DNA from: CAYNVQ01 sp964400735
GTDB taxonomy: Bacteria > Acidobacteriota > Aminicenantia > Aminicenantales > Aminicenantaceae
Assembly (NCBI GenBank): GCA_964400735.1
Contig: CAYNVQ010000007.1
Coordinates: 149,481-213,480, forward strand
Direction of reading: 5' to 3'
Length of the DNA stretch: 64,000 nt
The translations under genes were made by a program, and so were the position numbers. Numbering within the stretch: position 1 is the stretch's first letter; each line of letters opens with the position of its first letter. Shown piece by piece: positions 37,075 through 45,777 of this stretch. The notes beneath the pieces were generated by a model, which saw only the letters and a list, made by a program, of their open reading frames with translations, was not told where the DNA came from and did no database searches.

Positions 37075-37755
37075 ATGGCTTCGGTAGATGAAGTCGTCCA
37101 AAAATTGAGGGCCTTGGCCAGGCCAGATCAATTGGAAGGGATGGCCCGTTTCGCTATCGTCGGCAAAGAGAGATTAGGAGTTTCGGTTCCTGTAATGAGG
37201 AAATTGGCTAAAGAAATCGGAAAAGACCACGAACTGGCACTCAAGATCTGGAAGACAGGCATACCCGAGGCGCAAATCATAGCCGGTATGATCGGAGAGC
37301 CTGAGAAATTGACCGAAAAGCAGATGGAGGATTGGGTCAAGGATTTTGAATCCTGGGATGTCTGTGACCAAGTCTGTATGAATCTGTTCGAAAAATCTCC
37401 TTTTGCCTTGAAAAAAATCCATGATTGGTCCCAGAGGGAGGAAGAATTCGTTAAAAGGACTGCTTATGCATTGATAGCCTGTCTGGCTTGGCATGACAAA
37501 GGAGCCGAGGATAAGGTTTTTATCCGGCTGTTCCCGATGATCAAGGAGGGAGCCACGGACGATCGGAACTTCGTCAAAAAGGCTGTCAACTGGGCACTGA
37601 GGAACATCGGAAAAAGGAATGCCAGTTTGAACAAGGCGGCCATCGAACTGGCCCGGGAAATACAGGAGATTGATTCCAGGGCTGCCCGCTGGATCGCCTC
37701 CGACGCCATCCGGGAACTCCAGAGCGAATCCGTACAAAAAAGAATAAAAGAATAG
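37075..37755 (+). CDS. DNA alkylation repair protein, AlkD-like HEAT-repeat fold
   Basis: 226 residues of helical repeats. AlkD-family motifs include GVSVPVMRKLAKEIGKDHEL (about 28-47), FESWDVCDQVC with the Asp/Trp pair (about 96-106), KRTAYALIACLAWHDK and VKKAVNWALRNIGKRN. AlkD removes bulky or cationic alkylated bases without base flipping. AAGGAGA precedes the ATG. The stop codon TAG shares its last base with the first base of the REPIN at 37755-37903. Confidence 0.92.
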   Translation: MASVDEVVQKLRALARPDQLEGMARFAIVGKERLGVSVPVMRKLAKEIGKDHELALKIWKTGIPEAQIIAGMIGEPEKLTEKQMEDWVKDFESWDVCDQVCMNLFEKSPFALKKIHDWSQREEEFVKRTAYALIACLAWHDKGAEDKVFIRLFPMIKEGATDDRNFVKKAVNWALRNIGKRNASLNKAAIELAREIQEIDSRAARWIASDAIRELQSESVQKRIKE

Positions 37756-37903
37756 GGGACGCTCCTTAAGGTACCACCCTATAAAGGTTTCTACGGCACT
37801 AAGGGTAAGACCCCAAATAGGCAGACCTAAAAATGTTGGGTCGGACTTTCACGAAGGCCCCAGAAACACGAAAATAGGGTGGTACCTTAAGGAGCGTCCC
37901 CCC
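37755..37903. repeat. REPIN: inverted pair of family-1 REP sequences
   Basis: Left unit 37755-37782 (GGGGACGCTCCTTAAGGTAC then CACCCTAT) and right unit 37874-37901 are near-perfect inverted copies about 90 nt apart, so the whole can form a long hairpin. The sequence equals the ends of the RAYT element at 41601-42336. It fills the complete gap between the AlkD-like stop and the SIS gene start (8 nt to the ATG). Confidence 0.93.
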
Positions 37904-37911
37904 ATAATAAA

Positions 37912-40008
37912 ATGCGGTCGAAACAGAAAAAGATCCTATCTCTTCTGAAGGTAAGACCTTCTTTCTCTTCCATCGATTATGTCAATAACAAAAAACAATT
38001 CCAGCTTCATTCGCTGGTCACGGAACAAAGGCATCGGCGAACCTGGAATTTGAGCTTTACAATCAAAGAGGATGTCGAAGAGGGAATCCGCCAAATTTTG
38101 AGTGTCGATGAAGATATCGACAATAAGTTTCGAGAGATGGCGGATAATACGACTTTGTTCTATCAGGCCGCTCAGGCCGTGTCTCAAGCCATCAAAGAGC
38201 GGAAAAGAATATTCATCTACGGGTGTGGATCGACCGGTCGTCTGGCCAAACAGATGGAAAGCGCCATCTGGCGGCCCTTCTGGAAAAAGATTAGAGAGAG
38301 CCGATTTTGGGGCAAATTGAAAAAGGCCCTTCCTGAAGACATAGAAGACCGGCTCATCGGAGAGATGACCGGAGGAGATAGGGCTCTGATCAGCGCTCTG
38401 GAGGGTTTCGAGGACCTTCAGATCATGGGAAAACTTCAGCTGCTGGATCACGGAATCCAGAAAGGAGATGTGGTTTTTTGCATCACGGAGGGAGGCGAAA
38501 CATCCTCGGTCATAGGGACCCTTTTAGCCGCCCTGGAACAGTATGGGGTGCTCAGCCCAGGAAAAGTCGAGGAAGCCAAAAAACATTTGTATTTTGTTTA
38601 CAACAACCCGGATGAAATCCTCAGGCCGTTCGAAAGGAGCCGGTCGGTGACCGATAATCCAGCCCTGACCAAGATCAATCTGACGACCGGGCCTCAAGCC
38701 ATAACCGGTTCCACCCGTATGCAGGCTGCCACCTCGGAAACATTCCTGATGGGCATCATCCTCGAGGCAGGCATCTACAGTCTATTGCGAGATCTTCTGA
38801 GCGATGAAGAATTGGCAGAGATGAATTTTCAAAAGGCCCCCTTGATAGAAGATCGGCTGCGATCCTTCGGCGCCATCCGAGATATTCTGATGGAATCTAT
38901 AAATGCCCTCGGCCGGTTGACCCGTCTTGAATCGAAAACCTATAAAAATGGACGGTTTTCCACTTATTTTGCCAAGAATGCCCTGATAACGGTATTCATA
39001 GACTGTGCGGAAAGAAGCCCCACTTTTCATTTGTTCCCGCTGGACACCATCCTCGAAGAGGAAAGGAAGTGCTGGCTTCAGGTGTGGACAGTCGGAAAGG
39101 ATTACAGGGAAGCCTGGCAGAGCTTTCTGGGAAGAGACTTTCAGGGACTGGAGGAGGATTTTTATCAACTCCATTTCTCGAGCCAAATAGATGACAGCTA
39201 TCTCAGGAAAGCCGCTCTGAAAAGTCTCAAGTTGGCCGGGAATGATCAGGAAATGCTGTACGATTTCTCCTTTGCTGAAGAAAATATAAAAAAAAGAGGC
39301 CCTCACGAAGGAGATCTGGGTGTGTTGGTGGGGTTGGACGATGAGATTGATGCTCTGGCCGATCCCGATTCATCGTTCTGTAAATTCGTCGATCTCTTCA
39401 AAAGAAAAAAAGCCAATTTGGTCCTGATATTGGTCGGCGATAGAGAACCTGAAGATGCCGATAAAATTCTCGCCCGGTTGTCACTGGAAAAAGAGAAAGA
39501 CATTGTGCTTCTGTTCAGGATGGGCCGAAACGACGACCCGCTGGGCTTGAACCGGCAAATCCTCCTCAAGGTGCTGCTGAATGCTCATTCGACTGCTGTA
39601 ATGGCCCGGCTGGGACGGGTGGTGGGAAACACCATGACCGATGTCAATCCCAGCAATCTCAAGCTTATCGGCCGGGCCACCTATCTGATTATGAGCCACG
39701 TCAACGACACTGTCTCTCAGAAAGAGTGGACGCTAAGATATGGAAAGGCGGGACTCATTTCCTATGCAGAGGCCAATGCAGTGCTGTTCGAGGCAACGGA
39801 GTATACGGCCAAAAAGTGTGGACAAACCAGTGAGGTGGCTCTCTCCATCATCAGGATCTTGGAGGCCCTAAAAAAGAAAAAACACATCACCTGGGAAGAT
39901 GCGCTCCATATTGCCAAAACCCAGGGTTTGGAGAGTTACCTGGAAGACCAGAATCCGTCTTTTAGGAGTCCGCATCGAAGCAGAGGGAGCCTAGAAAGTG
40001 AAGGTTAA
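37912..40008 (+). CDS. MurQ/GCKR-like double SIS-domain protein
   Basis: 698 residues, more than twice MurQ (~300) and nearer to the animal glucokinase regulatory protein. The N-terminal SIS domain has the sugar-phosphate loop GCGSTGRLAKQME (near 103), ALEGFED with a Glu (E164) aligned to a MurQ catalytic acid, EGGETSSVIGTLLAAL and ITGSTRMQAATSE (near 263). MurQ-specific RVVGNTMTDVNPSNLKL appears near residue 565, after a long inserted region. MurQ cleaves the lactyl ether of N-acetylmuramate 6-phosphate; GCKR only binds sugar phosphates. The symporter downstream suggests a sugar-utilisation pair. No ribosome-binding site is evident, because a REPIN abuts the start. Confidence 0.85.
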   Translation: MRSKQKKILSLLKVRPSFSSIDYVNNKKQFQLHSLVTEQRHRRTWNLSFTIKEDVEEGIRQILSVDEDIDNKFREMADNTTLFYQAAQAVSQAIKERKRIFIYGCGSTGRLAKQMESAIWRPFWKKIRESRFWGKLKKALPEDIEDRLIGEMTGGDRALISALEGFEDLQIMGKLQLLDHGIQKGDVVFCITEGGETSSVIGTLLAALEQYGVLSPGKVEEAKKHLYFVYNNPDEILRPFERSRSVTDNPALTKINLTTGPQAITGSTRMQAATSETFLMGIILEAGIYSLLRDLLSDEELAEMNFQKAPLIEDRLRSFGAIRDILMESINALGRLTRLESKTYKNGRFSTYFAKNALITVFIDCAERSPTFHLFPLDTILEEERKCWLQVWTVGKDYREAWQSFLGRDFQGLEEDFYQLHFSSQIDDSYLRKAALKSLKLAGNDQEMLYDFSFAEENIKKRGPHEGDLGVLVGLDDEIDALADPDSSFCKFVDLFKRKKANLVLILVGDREPEDADKILARLSLEKEKDIVLLFRMGRNDDPLGLNRQILLKVLLNAHSTAVMARLGRVVGNTMTDVNPSNLKLIGRATYLIMSHVNDTVSQKEWTLRYGKAGLISYAEANAVLFEATEYTAKKCGQTSEVALSIIRILEALKKKKHITWEDALHIAKTQGLESYLEDQNPSFRSPHRSRGSLESEG

Positions 40009-40055
40009 AAGAACGATCGAGCAAGAATGGCTTTTACGGATGATCTTCTTGATGG

Positions 40056-41615
40056 ATGCGGAATAGGATGCAAATGGGATTTTCAACAATTGACTACCTG
40101 ATCGTTTTCCTTTACTTGGCAGGTGTGACCGTTTTCGGCATCGTGGTATCAGGAAAACAGCGGTCCACATCGGACTATTTCCTGGGAGGTCATCGCATTC
40201 CTTGGTGGGCTGTTCTGTTTTCGGTGGTGGCCACCGAAACCTCCACCCTGACCTTCATCTCCATCCCGGCCGTCGCTTATGGAGGAAACCTGACCTTTCT
40301 CCAAATCACTTTCGGCTATATCCTGGGAAGGACAGCCGTTAGCCTGCTTTTTTTGCCCAAGTATTATCAGGGAAAGCTTTCCACAGCCTACCAATTTTTG
40401 GGAATCAGGTTCGGCGATAGCATGCGCAACATCACCAGCACCACATTTATGGTAACCCGCCTGCTGGCAGACGGTGTGAGGCTTTTCGCTTCGGCCATTC
40501 CCATCGCCATCATCCTCCGTCTGGCCGGCATACAAGCTTCTGACTTGAACATCTATCTGGTATCCATTTTGATGATTTCTGCAGTGACCTTCATCTATAC
40601 TTTTTTAGGCGGAATCCGGGCCGTAGTCTGGATGGATGTGGTCCAAATGGGCATATACATCGGAGGGGCCTTCCTCGCTGCGGGGATTATTCTATCACGC
40701 CTGCCGCAGGGATTGAGCGGAGTCTTAGATTTGACAGGAGAGGCCGGGAAACTGAAGCTGTTCTATTCAGGATTCGAATTGAGCTTCAAGGATTTTATCG
40801 CTCAGCCCTACACCCTCCTGGCGGCCGTCCTGGGAGGTGGGGTCTTTTCCATCGCCTCCCACGGGACAGATCAGCTAATCGTTCAGAGGTTGCTGACGAC
40901 AAGAAACCTCCGTTCCAGTCAGAAAGCCCTCATCGGGAGCGGATTCATCGTTTTTCTTCAGTTCGGCCTGTTCCTGTTCATCGGGCTACTGCTCTTCGGA
41001 TTTTATGCTGGACAAACCCCATCACAGCTCGGACTGGCGACCACGGACGAGATCTTCGCCAAATTCATCGTGGAGGAACTTCCCACAGGCCTGTCGGGAC
41101 TGATCATAGCGGCCATTCTGGCCGCAGCCATGAGCACGCTTTCTTCATCCATCAATTCCCTGGCTTCGGCGACCACCATGGATATCTATAAATCTTACTG
41201 GGGAAAAAATAATCCGCCGGAGAAAGACTTGAAGATTTCCCGCCTGGTGACTATCGGGTGGGGAATAGTCATCACGGCCTCGGCCTTTGTCTTTGCCTTC
41301 CTTCAGCTTCGCTCATCGGGAGAGCGGCCAGCCGTGGTGGAGCTGGGTTTGGGTATTGCCTCTTACACATATGGAGGACTGCTGGGGGCTTTCATGCTCG
41401 GCATTCTTTCTGAGAAACTTCAACTCAGAGATGCCCTTATCGGTTTCTTTTCCGGATTGATCGCCCTGCTCTTTTTGGTGAAGGGGCCTATTCAAAATCT
41501 CCTGCCTGGAGAGGGCTTGACCATCGCTTGGCCTCTCTACACCCTGGTCGGAGGATCGATCGTCATCATCGCCGCCTACCTCTCTTCCCTCTTTCATCAT
41601 AGGGACGCTCCTTAA
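40056..41615 (+). CDS. Sodium:solute symporter (SSS/SLC5 family), 3' end supplied by a mobile element
   Basis: 519 residues with about 13 hydrophobic segments. Family marks are STIDYLIVFLYLAGVTVFG at the start, SDYFLGGHRIPWWAVLFSVV, and AAAMSTLSSSINSLASATTMD in helix 8-9. It imports an organic solute with sodium; the SIS gene upstream hints at an amino sugar or related compound. ATGs at 40068 and 40074 are alternative starts closer to the family norm. The last codons (Arg-Asp-Ala-Pro-stop) are read from the left terminal repeat of the RAYT element, so the native C-terminus has been replaced or trimmed. Confidence 0.92.
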   Translation: MRNRMQMGFSTIDYLIVFLYLAGVTVFGIVVSGKQRSTSDYFLGGHRIPWWAVLFSVVATETSTLTFISIPAVAYGGNLTFLQITFGYILGRTAVSLLFLPKYYQGKLSTAYQFLGIRFGDSMRNITSTTFMVTRLLADGVRLFASAIPIAIILRLAGIQASDLNIYLVSILMISAVTFIYTFLGGIRAVVWMDVVQMGIYIGGAFLAAGIILSRLPQGLSGVLDLTGEAGKLKLFYSGFELSFKDFIAQPYTLLAAVLGGGVFSIASHGTDQLIVQRLLTTRNLRSSQKALIGSGFIVFLQFGLFLFIGLLLFGFYAGQTPSQLGLATTDEIFAKFIVEELPTGLSGLIIAAILAAAMSTLSSSINSLASATTMDIYKSYWGKNNPPEKDLKISRLVTIGWGIVITASAFVFAFLQLRSSGERPAVVELGLGIASYTYGGLLGAFMLGILSEKLQLRDALIGFFSGLIALLFLVKGPIQNLLPGEGLTIAWPLYTLVGGSIVIIAAYLSSLFHHRDAP

Positions 41616-42336
41616 GGTACCACCCTATAAAAAAATATCTATATATCTCTTCCTTTCTGAGCACAATAATGATGAATTTCCTTCTTTTCATTCGTCTGTT
41701 GTAATGGGAGGAATGTTCACCATGCCAAGAAGGTCAAGGAAACTCATGGACAATGGTTTCTATCACATCCTCACCAGAGGAAATGATCGGAAAAATATCT
41801 TTCGATGTAAGGAAGATTACCTATATTTTCTAACCATCACTTTCAAATATTTGACAAAATACAACATCTATATTTTTCATTACTGTCTGATGCCCAACCA
41901 CATACACTTTCTCGTCCAGGTAGCCACAGCTCTTCACTTGCCCAAATTCATGCAAGGTATTCTCCAATCGTATGCTTGGTATTTTCGAAAAAGATACGAT
42001 TCTGTTGGATTTGTCTTTCAAAACCGTTACAAGAGTCTGTTCATTGAAAGAGAAAGCTATCTGTTGGAATGCGGACGATATATAGAAAGGAATCCACTGC
42101 GAGCAAAAATCACCAACAATCTCCACAAATATCCCTGGAGCAGTTTCTCTTTTTATGCGGACGGCTTACATGATGTCATCATAAAATATCCGAGTCCTGG
42201 TTTTCTCGGACTGGCTGGGTCTCAAGAAGAACGCCAACGCAGATTTCGCGATTATGTTCTTGAACAAAGACCTTATGATCAGTTGCTGGATGAAACTTTC
42301 CGAATGGAATAGGGTGGTACCTTAAGGAGCGTCCCC
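41601..42336 (+). mobile_element. Complete RAYT element with inverted REP ends
   Basis: A 736-bp unit bounded by 28-bp inverted repeats: left 41601-41628 (AGGGACGCTCCTTAAGGTAC then CACCCTAT) and right 42309-42336 (its complement with GGGG in place of AGGG). It holds one transposase gene. The right end stops three nucleotides from the end of a convergent permease gene; the left end lies inside the symporter gene's last codons. Related ends are at 9926, 37755, 37874, 45325, 45670, 48995, 62525 and 62586. Confidence 0.92.
41722..42312 (+). CDS. REP-associated tyrosine transposase (TnpA-REP / Y1 family)
   Basis: 196 residues from the ATG at 41722, which has GGGAGG ten nucleotides upstream; ATGs at 41704 and 41713 overlap that site. 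The start MPRRSRKLMDNGFYHILTRG, the HUH metal-binding motif MPNHIHFLV (His60, His62), a Tyr-rich helix QSYAWYF near 82-88, and RYIERNPLRA are the family signature. Such enzymes cut and rejoin single strands at REP hairpins. The reading frame is intact and its TAG stop overlaps the right terminal repeat. Confidence 0.95.
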   Translation: MPRRSRKLMDNGFYHILTRGNDRKNIFRCKEDYLYFLTITFKYLTKYNIYIFHYCLMPNHIHFLVQVATALHLPKFMQGILQSYAWYFRKRYDSVGFVFQNRYKSLFIERESYLLECGRYIERNPLRAKITNNLHKYPWSSFSFYADGLHDVIIKYPSPGFLGLAGSQEERQRRFRDYVLEQRPYDQLLDETFRME

Positions 42337-42339
42337 ACT

Positions 42340-44934
42340 TTATTCATATCTTAGGGAAGTGACCGGGTTGGCGAGGGAGGCTCTGAGGGTTTGGAAGCTA
42401 ACCGTGATCACGATCACGAGCAAGGCTGCCAGACCGGGAAGGGCAAACATGGTCCAGGAAAGACCCACCCGGTAGGGGAAATTCTCCAACCACCTGTTCA
42501 TCAATAGCCAGGAGAGAGGCCAGACACAGAGGTTGGCCAAAAGGATCAGCACCAGAAACTCCTTGCCGAGCAAACAAATGATACTTCCAACACTGGATCC
42601 CAGCACCTTACGAATACCGATTTCCTTGGTCCGCCTTTCCGCTGCAAAGGATGAGAGGGCAAATATCCCCAGACAGGCGATAAATCCGGCAATAATGGTA
42701 AAATATTTCATGATGGCACCCAGGTTTTCAACATCCGTGTAGAGGCGGTCAAACTCCTCGTCCAAGAAATTATAGGTAAAGGGAAGATGAGGGGCCACCC
42801 TCTTCCAGGCCACCTCCATGAGCTTCAGCGTCGAGGCGATTTCTTCGGGCTGAATGCGAACGAATATATAGTTGATTCTGGGGTTCAGGAAGAGGATCAA
42901 AGGGCCGATAGGGGCATTCTCGACCGACTCCAAATGGAAATCCTTCACGACGCCGATGATTTTCCCTTCGTACGTACCGCCGAATTTAAGGCTTTTGTTC
43001 AGAGCCGATTCACCGCCCAGTATCCCCTCGAACTTTTCATTGACGATAAGATTCCCTTTCTCGGTCCCATAAACTTTTGAAAAGCTCCTTCCCTTGAGGA
43101 CCTTTATTTTCATCGTTTCGATAAAATCGAAATCTACGGAGGTGATGCTAATCGGCATTTCCTCATCCAACTTCCGTCCTTCGAAAACAACATCGCGGGC
43201 CTGCGTCCCGAAATTTGTCGGATGGGTAAAGGCCGCGCTCACGTTTTCGACCCGCGATATCTGCTTCAGTTCATTTTTAAACCGGCTGTAGATATCGCTG
43301 TTTTCCTTATTCGCGATTCCAAGCGGAAGGGAGACGACCTGCTCTTGACTGAGCCCCAAATCCTTATTTTTAAGATAATCGATCTGTCTATAAATAACGA
43401 AAGACCCAATGAGCAACATAAGCGAAATACTCATCTGAACGAGCACGAATGTCCTTCTCAAAAACGTACCTCTTCGACCGGATGCCTTTTTCCTGTTCAG
43501 GACCTTTACGGGCTGGAAAGAAGAAAGAAAAAAAGCCGGATAACTTCCTGACACGAATCCTGTAAAAAGGGTAACTCCCAAAATTACCAGAATCATGCCT
43601 GGGTTTAAAAAGTCAGCCAGGGCAAAATACCTCTCCGCTATCTTGTTGAAGCCTGGAAGCACGAGTTGAATCAGGAGGGGAGCCAGCAAAAGAGAACAGA
43701 AAGCGATAAAAACAGCCTCCACCAAAAATTGCCGGATGATGTGAGATTCGCTGGCTCCGATAACCTTGCGCATGCCGATCTCTTTCGAACGGTACTCAGA
43801 CAGCGCTGTGGCCAGGTTCATAAAATTGATGCAAGCGATGATCAAGATCAGGGCTCCCAGCAGAGAAAACAGGTAGACATACTGGATGCGGCCTTGACTT
43901 TCCGGATTCTCATAATTGGCAAAGAGATGAATTTTAGTCAATGGTTTCAGGTACAGTTCGATGTTTGTATCCCGGTCATAATTTTTCACCAGGCCGGCGA
44001 TTTTTTTTTCGAAATCCCTGTAGTTGACCGACTCCTCTAGGCGGATATAGGTCAAGGCCATGCTGAAATCCCAGGCATCGGTTATCCAACCCAGCTTTTC
44101 GACGACCTCGAACGGAACGACCATGTCAAACTGGAGATGGGAATTGGAGGGAACGTCACCCATCACTCCGGTCACCAGGAAATCCAGCTTATTATCCATC
44201 CGAAGGGTTTGGCCGATCGGGTTTTCCCGTCCAAAATATTTTTCTGCGACACTTTGGGAGATGACTATCGATTCAGGACGAACGAGGACCGATTCCTTAT
44301 CTCCTTCGATCAGTGGGAAGGTGAACAGAGAGAAAAATTCCGGATCGACGGTGATGATATAATCTTCATAGAAAATCTTATCCGCGTATTTTAGGACTCT
44401 CTCCCCTGTCATGGCCACCCTTATGGATTCCTTCACTTCCGGAAAGCGCTCTTTGAGCTGCTGGGAAAGCGGCCCGGGTGTTCTAAAGCTGTGGTTGATC
44501 CTGTCGGGAAAACTCCGCTCCTCGAAGACCTGAAAAATCGAGGAAGCATTTTCATGGAACCGGTCGAAGCTCAACTCGTGAAGGACCCAAATCGAAATCA
44601 GCAAGAAAGCCGCCATACCTAGGGAAAGCCCAGAAATGGTAACCAGAGAGTAGGCCTTGTGCCTTTTAAGATGCCGGAAGGCAATCGTCACATAGTTTTT
44701 AAACATTCCGAAACTCCAGTAAAAAGCCAACTCCAGCTTGGAGATGAGCAACCGGATGATATGGGTCAAAGACCATAGCGCGGCCCTCAATCTGCCGCAC
44801 TGAACAATCCTGAATCCATAGATTTCCTCGAAATCGCCGAGTTTTTCCTGGAGTTCTTCTTCGTCATAGAAACGTCTGAGCATCCACCCGGCCCAACGCG
44901 GCAAGGGTGATTTTTCAGGATGCATCGTTTTCAT
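42340..44934 (-). CDS. FtsX/MacB-type permease with PadR-associated N-terminal prefix domain, paralog 1
   Basis: 864 residues. The N-terminal prefix (about 1-70, LPRWAGWMLRRFYDEEELQE...GDFEEIYG) is typical of permeases encoded beside PadR regulators. A MacB-like body follows: a first transmembrane helix (about 95-117), a large periplasmic domain, two sets of FtsX helices (ACINFMNLATALSEYRSKEIGMRKVIGA and the later ERRTKEIGIRKVLGSSVGS region, both quoted in part) and the terminal SLRYE. Such permeases export peptides or lipophilic compounds or transmit signals. No ATPase gene is adjacent. The start overlaps the PadR gene by 20 nt. A second ATG at 44925 is possible. Confidence 0.92.
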   Translation of the reverse strand: MKTMHPEKSPLPRWAGWMLRRFYDEEELQEKLGDFEEIYGFRIVQCGRLRAALWSLTHIIRLLISKLELAFYWSFGMFKNYVTIAFRHLKRHKAYSLVTISGLSLGMAAFLLISIWVLHELSFDRFHENASSIFQVFEERSFPDRINHSFRTPGPLSQQLKERFPEVKESIRVAMTGERVLKYADKIFYEDYIITVDPEFFSLFTFPLIEGDKESVLVRPESIVISQSVAEKYFGRENPIGQTLRMDNKLDFLVTGVMGDVPSNSHLQFDMVVPFEVVEKLGWITDAWDFSMALTYIRLEESVNYRDFEKKIAGLVKNYDRDTNIELYLKPLTKIHLFANYENPESQGRIQYVYLFSLLGALILIIACINFMNLATALSEYRSKEIGMRKVIGASESHIIRQFLVEAVFIAFCSLLLAPLLIQLVLPGFNKIAERYFALADFLNPGMILVILGVTLFTGFVSGSYPAFFLSSFQPVKVLNRKKASGRRGTFLRRTFVLVQMSISLMLLIGSFVIYRQIDYLKNKDLGLSQEQVVSLPLGIANKENSDIYSRFKNELKQISRVENVSAAFTHPTNFGTQARDVVFEGRKLDEEMPISITSVDFDFIETMKIKVLKGRSFSKVYGTEKGNLIVNEKFEGILGGESALNKSLKFGGTYEGKIIGVVKDFHLESVENAPIGPLILFLNPRINYIFVRIQPEEIASTLKLMEVAWKRVAPHLPFTYNFLDEEFDRLYTDVENLGAIMKYFTIIAGFIACLGIFALSSFAAERRTKEIGIRKVLGSSVGSIICLLGKEFLVLILLANLCVWPLSWLLMNRWLENFPYRVGLSWTMFALPGLAALLVIVITVSFQTLRASLANPVTSLRYE

Positions 44935-45256
44935 CCCAGTCGAGGGAAACTTTCGAAACGCCGGCCCAGGCGGCCTCCTGGACCTTCTTGATATCCTTTA
45001 AGGCTTTTTTACCGGCATCCGTCAGCTCATACAGGAATTTGCTTCTTCCTCCCCTTTCCGGTGTGGGTTCTCCCTTGATTTTTTTTAGATACCTCTTTTT
45101 TCTGAGCTTTTCCAGCGGAACATAGATAGCTCCGATCTGCCACCTATAGCCCGTGACATGGGAGACCTGATCGAGGATGGAAAGGGTATAGGCATTCCCT
45201 TCGAGTCTCCATACCGCCAGCAAAACATACTCTTCGGCCCGCGACAAAAGTCTCAT
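44915..45256 (-). CDS. PadR-family transcriptional regulator, paralog 1
   Basis: 113 residues with the PadR winged helix: LLSRAEEYVLLAVWRLEGNA, YTLSILDQVSHVTG, GAIYVPLEKLRKKRYLKK and GEPTPERGGRSKFLYELT. PadR proteins repress nearby transporter genes until a ligand binds. The 3' end overlaps the permease start, so regulator and transporter are co-translated. GGAG precedes the ATG. Upstream (45257-45324) is AT-rich and could hold the promoter and operator. Confidence 0.95.
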   Translation of the reverse strand: MRLLSRAEEYVLLAVWRLEGNAYTLSILDQVSHVTGYRWQIGAIYVPLEKLRKKRYLKKIKGEPTPERGGRSKFLYELTDAGKKALKDIKKVQEAAWAGVSKVSLDWDENDAS

Positions 45257-45324
45257 TGCGACTCCATTTTATCTCATTTGTTTAATAATATAAAACATAT
45301 AGACAGTAAAATCAAGGAATTTTT

Positions 45325-45697
45325 GGGGACGTTCCTCAAGGTACCACCCTATTCCATTCAGAACGCACCATCCAGCATCTGATCATAAGACCTTTGTTCG
45401 ATAACATAATCGCAAAATCTTCGCTGGCGTTCTTCTTTATGTCCTGTTATTCCGAGAAAGCCGGGATTTGGATACTCTATTAGGCCATCATACAAGCCCT
45501 TCTCATGAAAAGAACAACTGTGCGACCATTCCCTCTAGTGAGGATGTGATAGAAACCATTGTCCATGAGTTTCCCTGAGCCCCTTAGCTTGGAAGACATC
45601 TCTTCAATTGCAGCGGATGAATGAAAAAGACAGAAATTTGAGAAGGCGGGGATAATCAGTCTTTCATTTATAGGGTGGTTCCTTGAGGAGCGTCCCC
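45325..45697 (-). mobile_element. Internally deleted RAYT element (non-autonomous derivative)
   Basis: A 373-bp unit with the same inverted ends as the complete element: left GGGGACGTTCCTCAAGGTAC at 45325, right unit 45670-45697. Read on the minus strand, the interior matches the start of the transposase gene (GGAAACTCATGGACAATGG; TTTCTATCACATCCTCAC) and then jumps to its 3' end (GAACAAAGGTCTTATGATCA). The catalytic middle is missing. It lies in the spacer between two divergent PadR genes (45257-45777), which otherwise shows no gene. Confidence 0.9.
45353..45620 (-). pseudogene. RAYT transposase remnant with central deletion
   Basis: Fragments of the N-terminal coding region (about 45500-45590) and the C-terminal coding region (about 45353-45480) of a transposase like that at 41722-42312 are joined directly. 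The HUH motif and catalytic Tyr region are absent and the frame is not continuous. It can only be mobilised in trans. Confidence 0.85.
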
Positions 45698-45748
45698 ATA
45701 TAAAAAAAAATTTTTGAAAAAAAAGGTAACCATTTCTACAAGAATACA

Positions 45749-45758
45749 GTATATATAC
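45749..45758. promoter_or_regulatory. Possible PadR operator palindrome
   Basis: GTATATATAC is a perfect 10-bp palindrome about 20 nt upstream of the PadR paralog 2 start, in the position expected for autoregulation. The AT-rich leader of paralog 1 has a loosely similar CTGTCTATATGT. This is positional inference only. Confidence 0.3.
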
Positions 45759-45777
45759 ATGAAAGAGGTCATCAACG

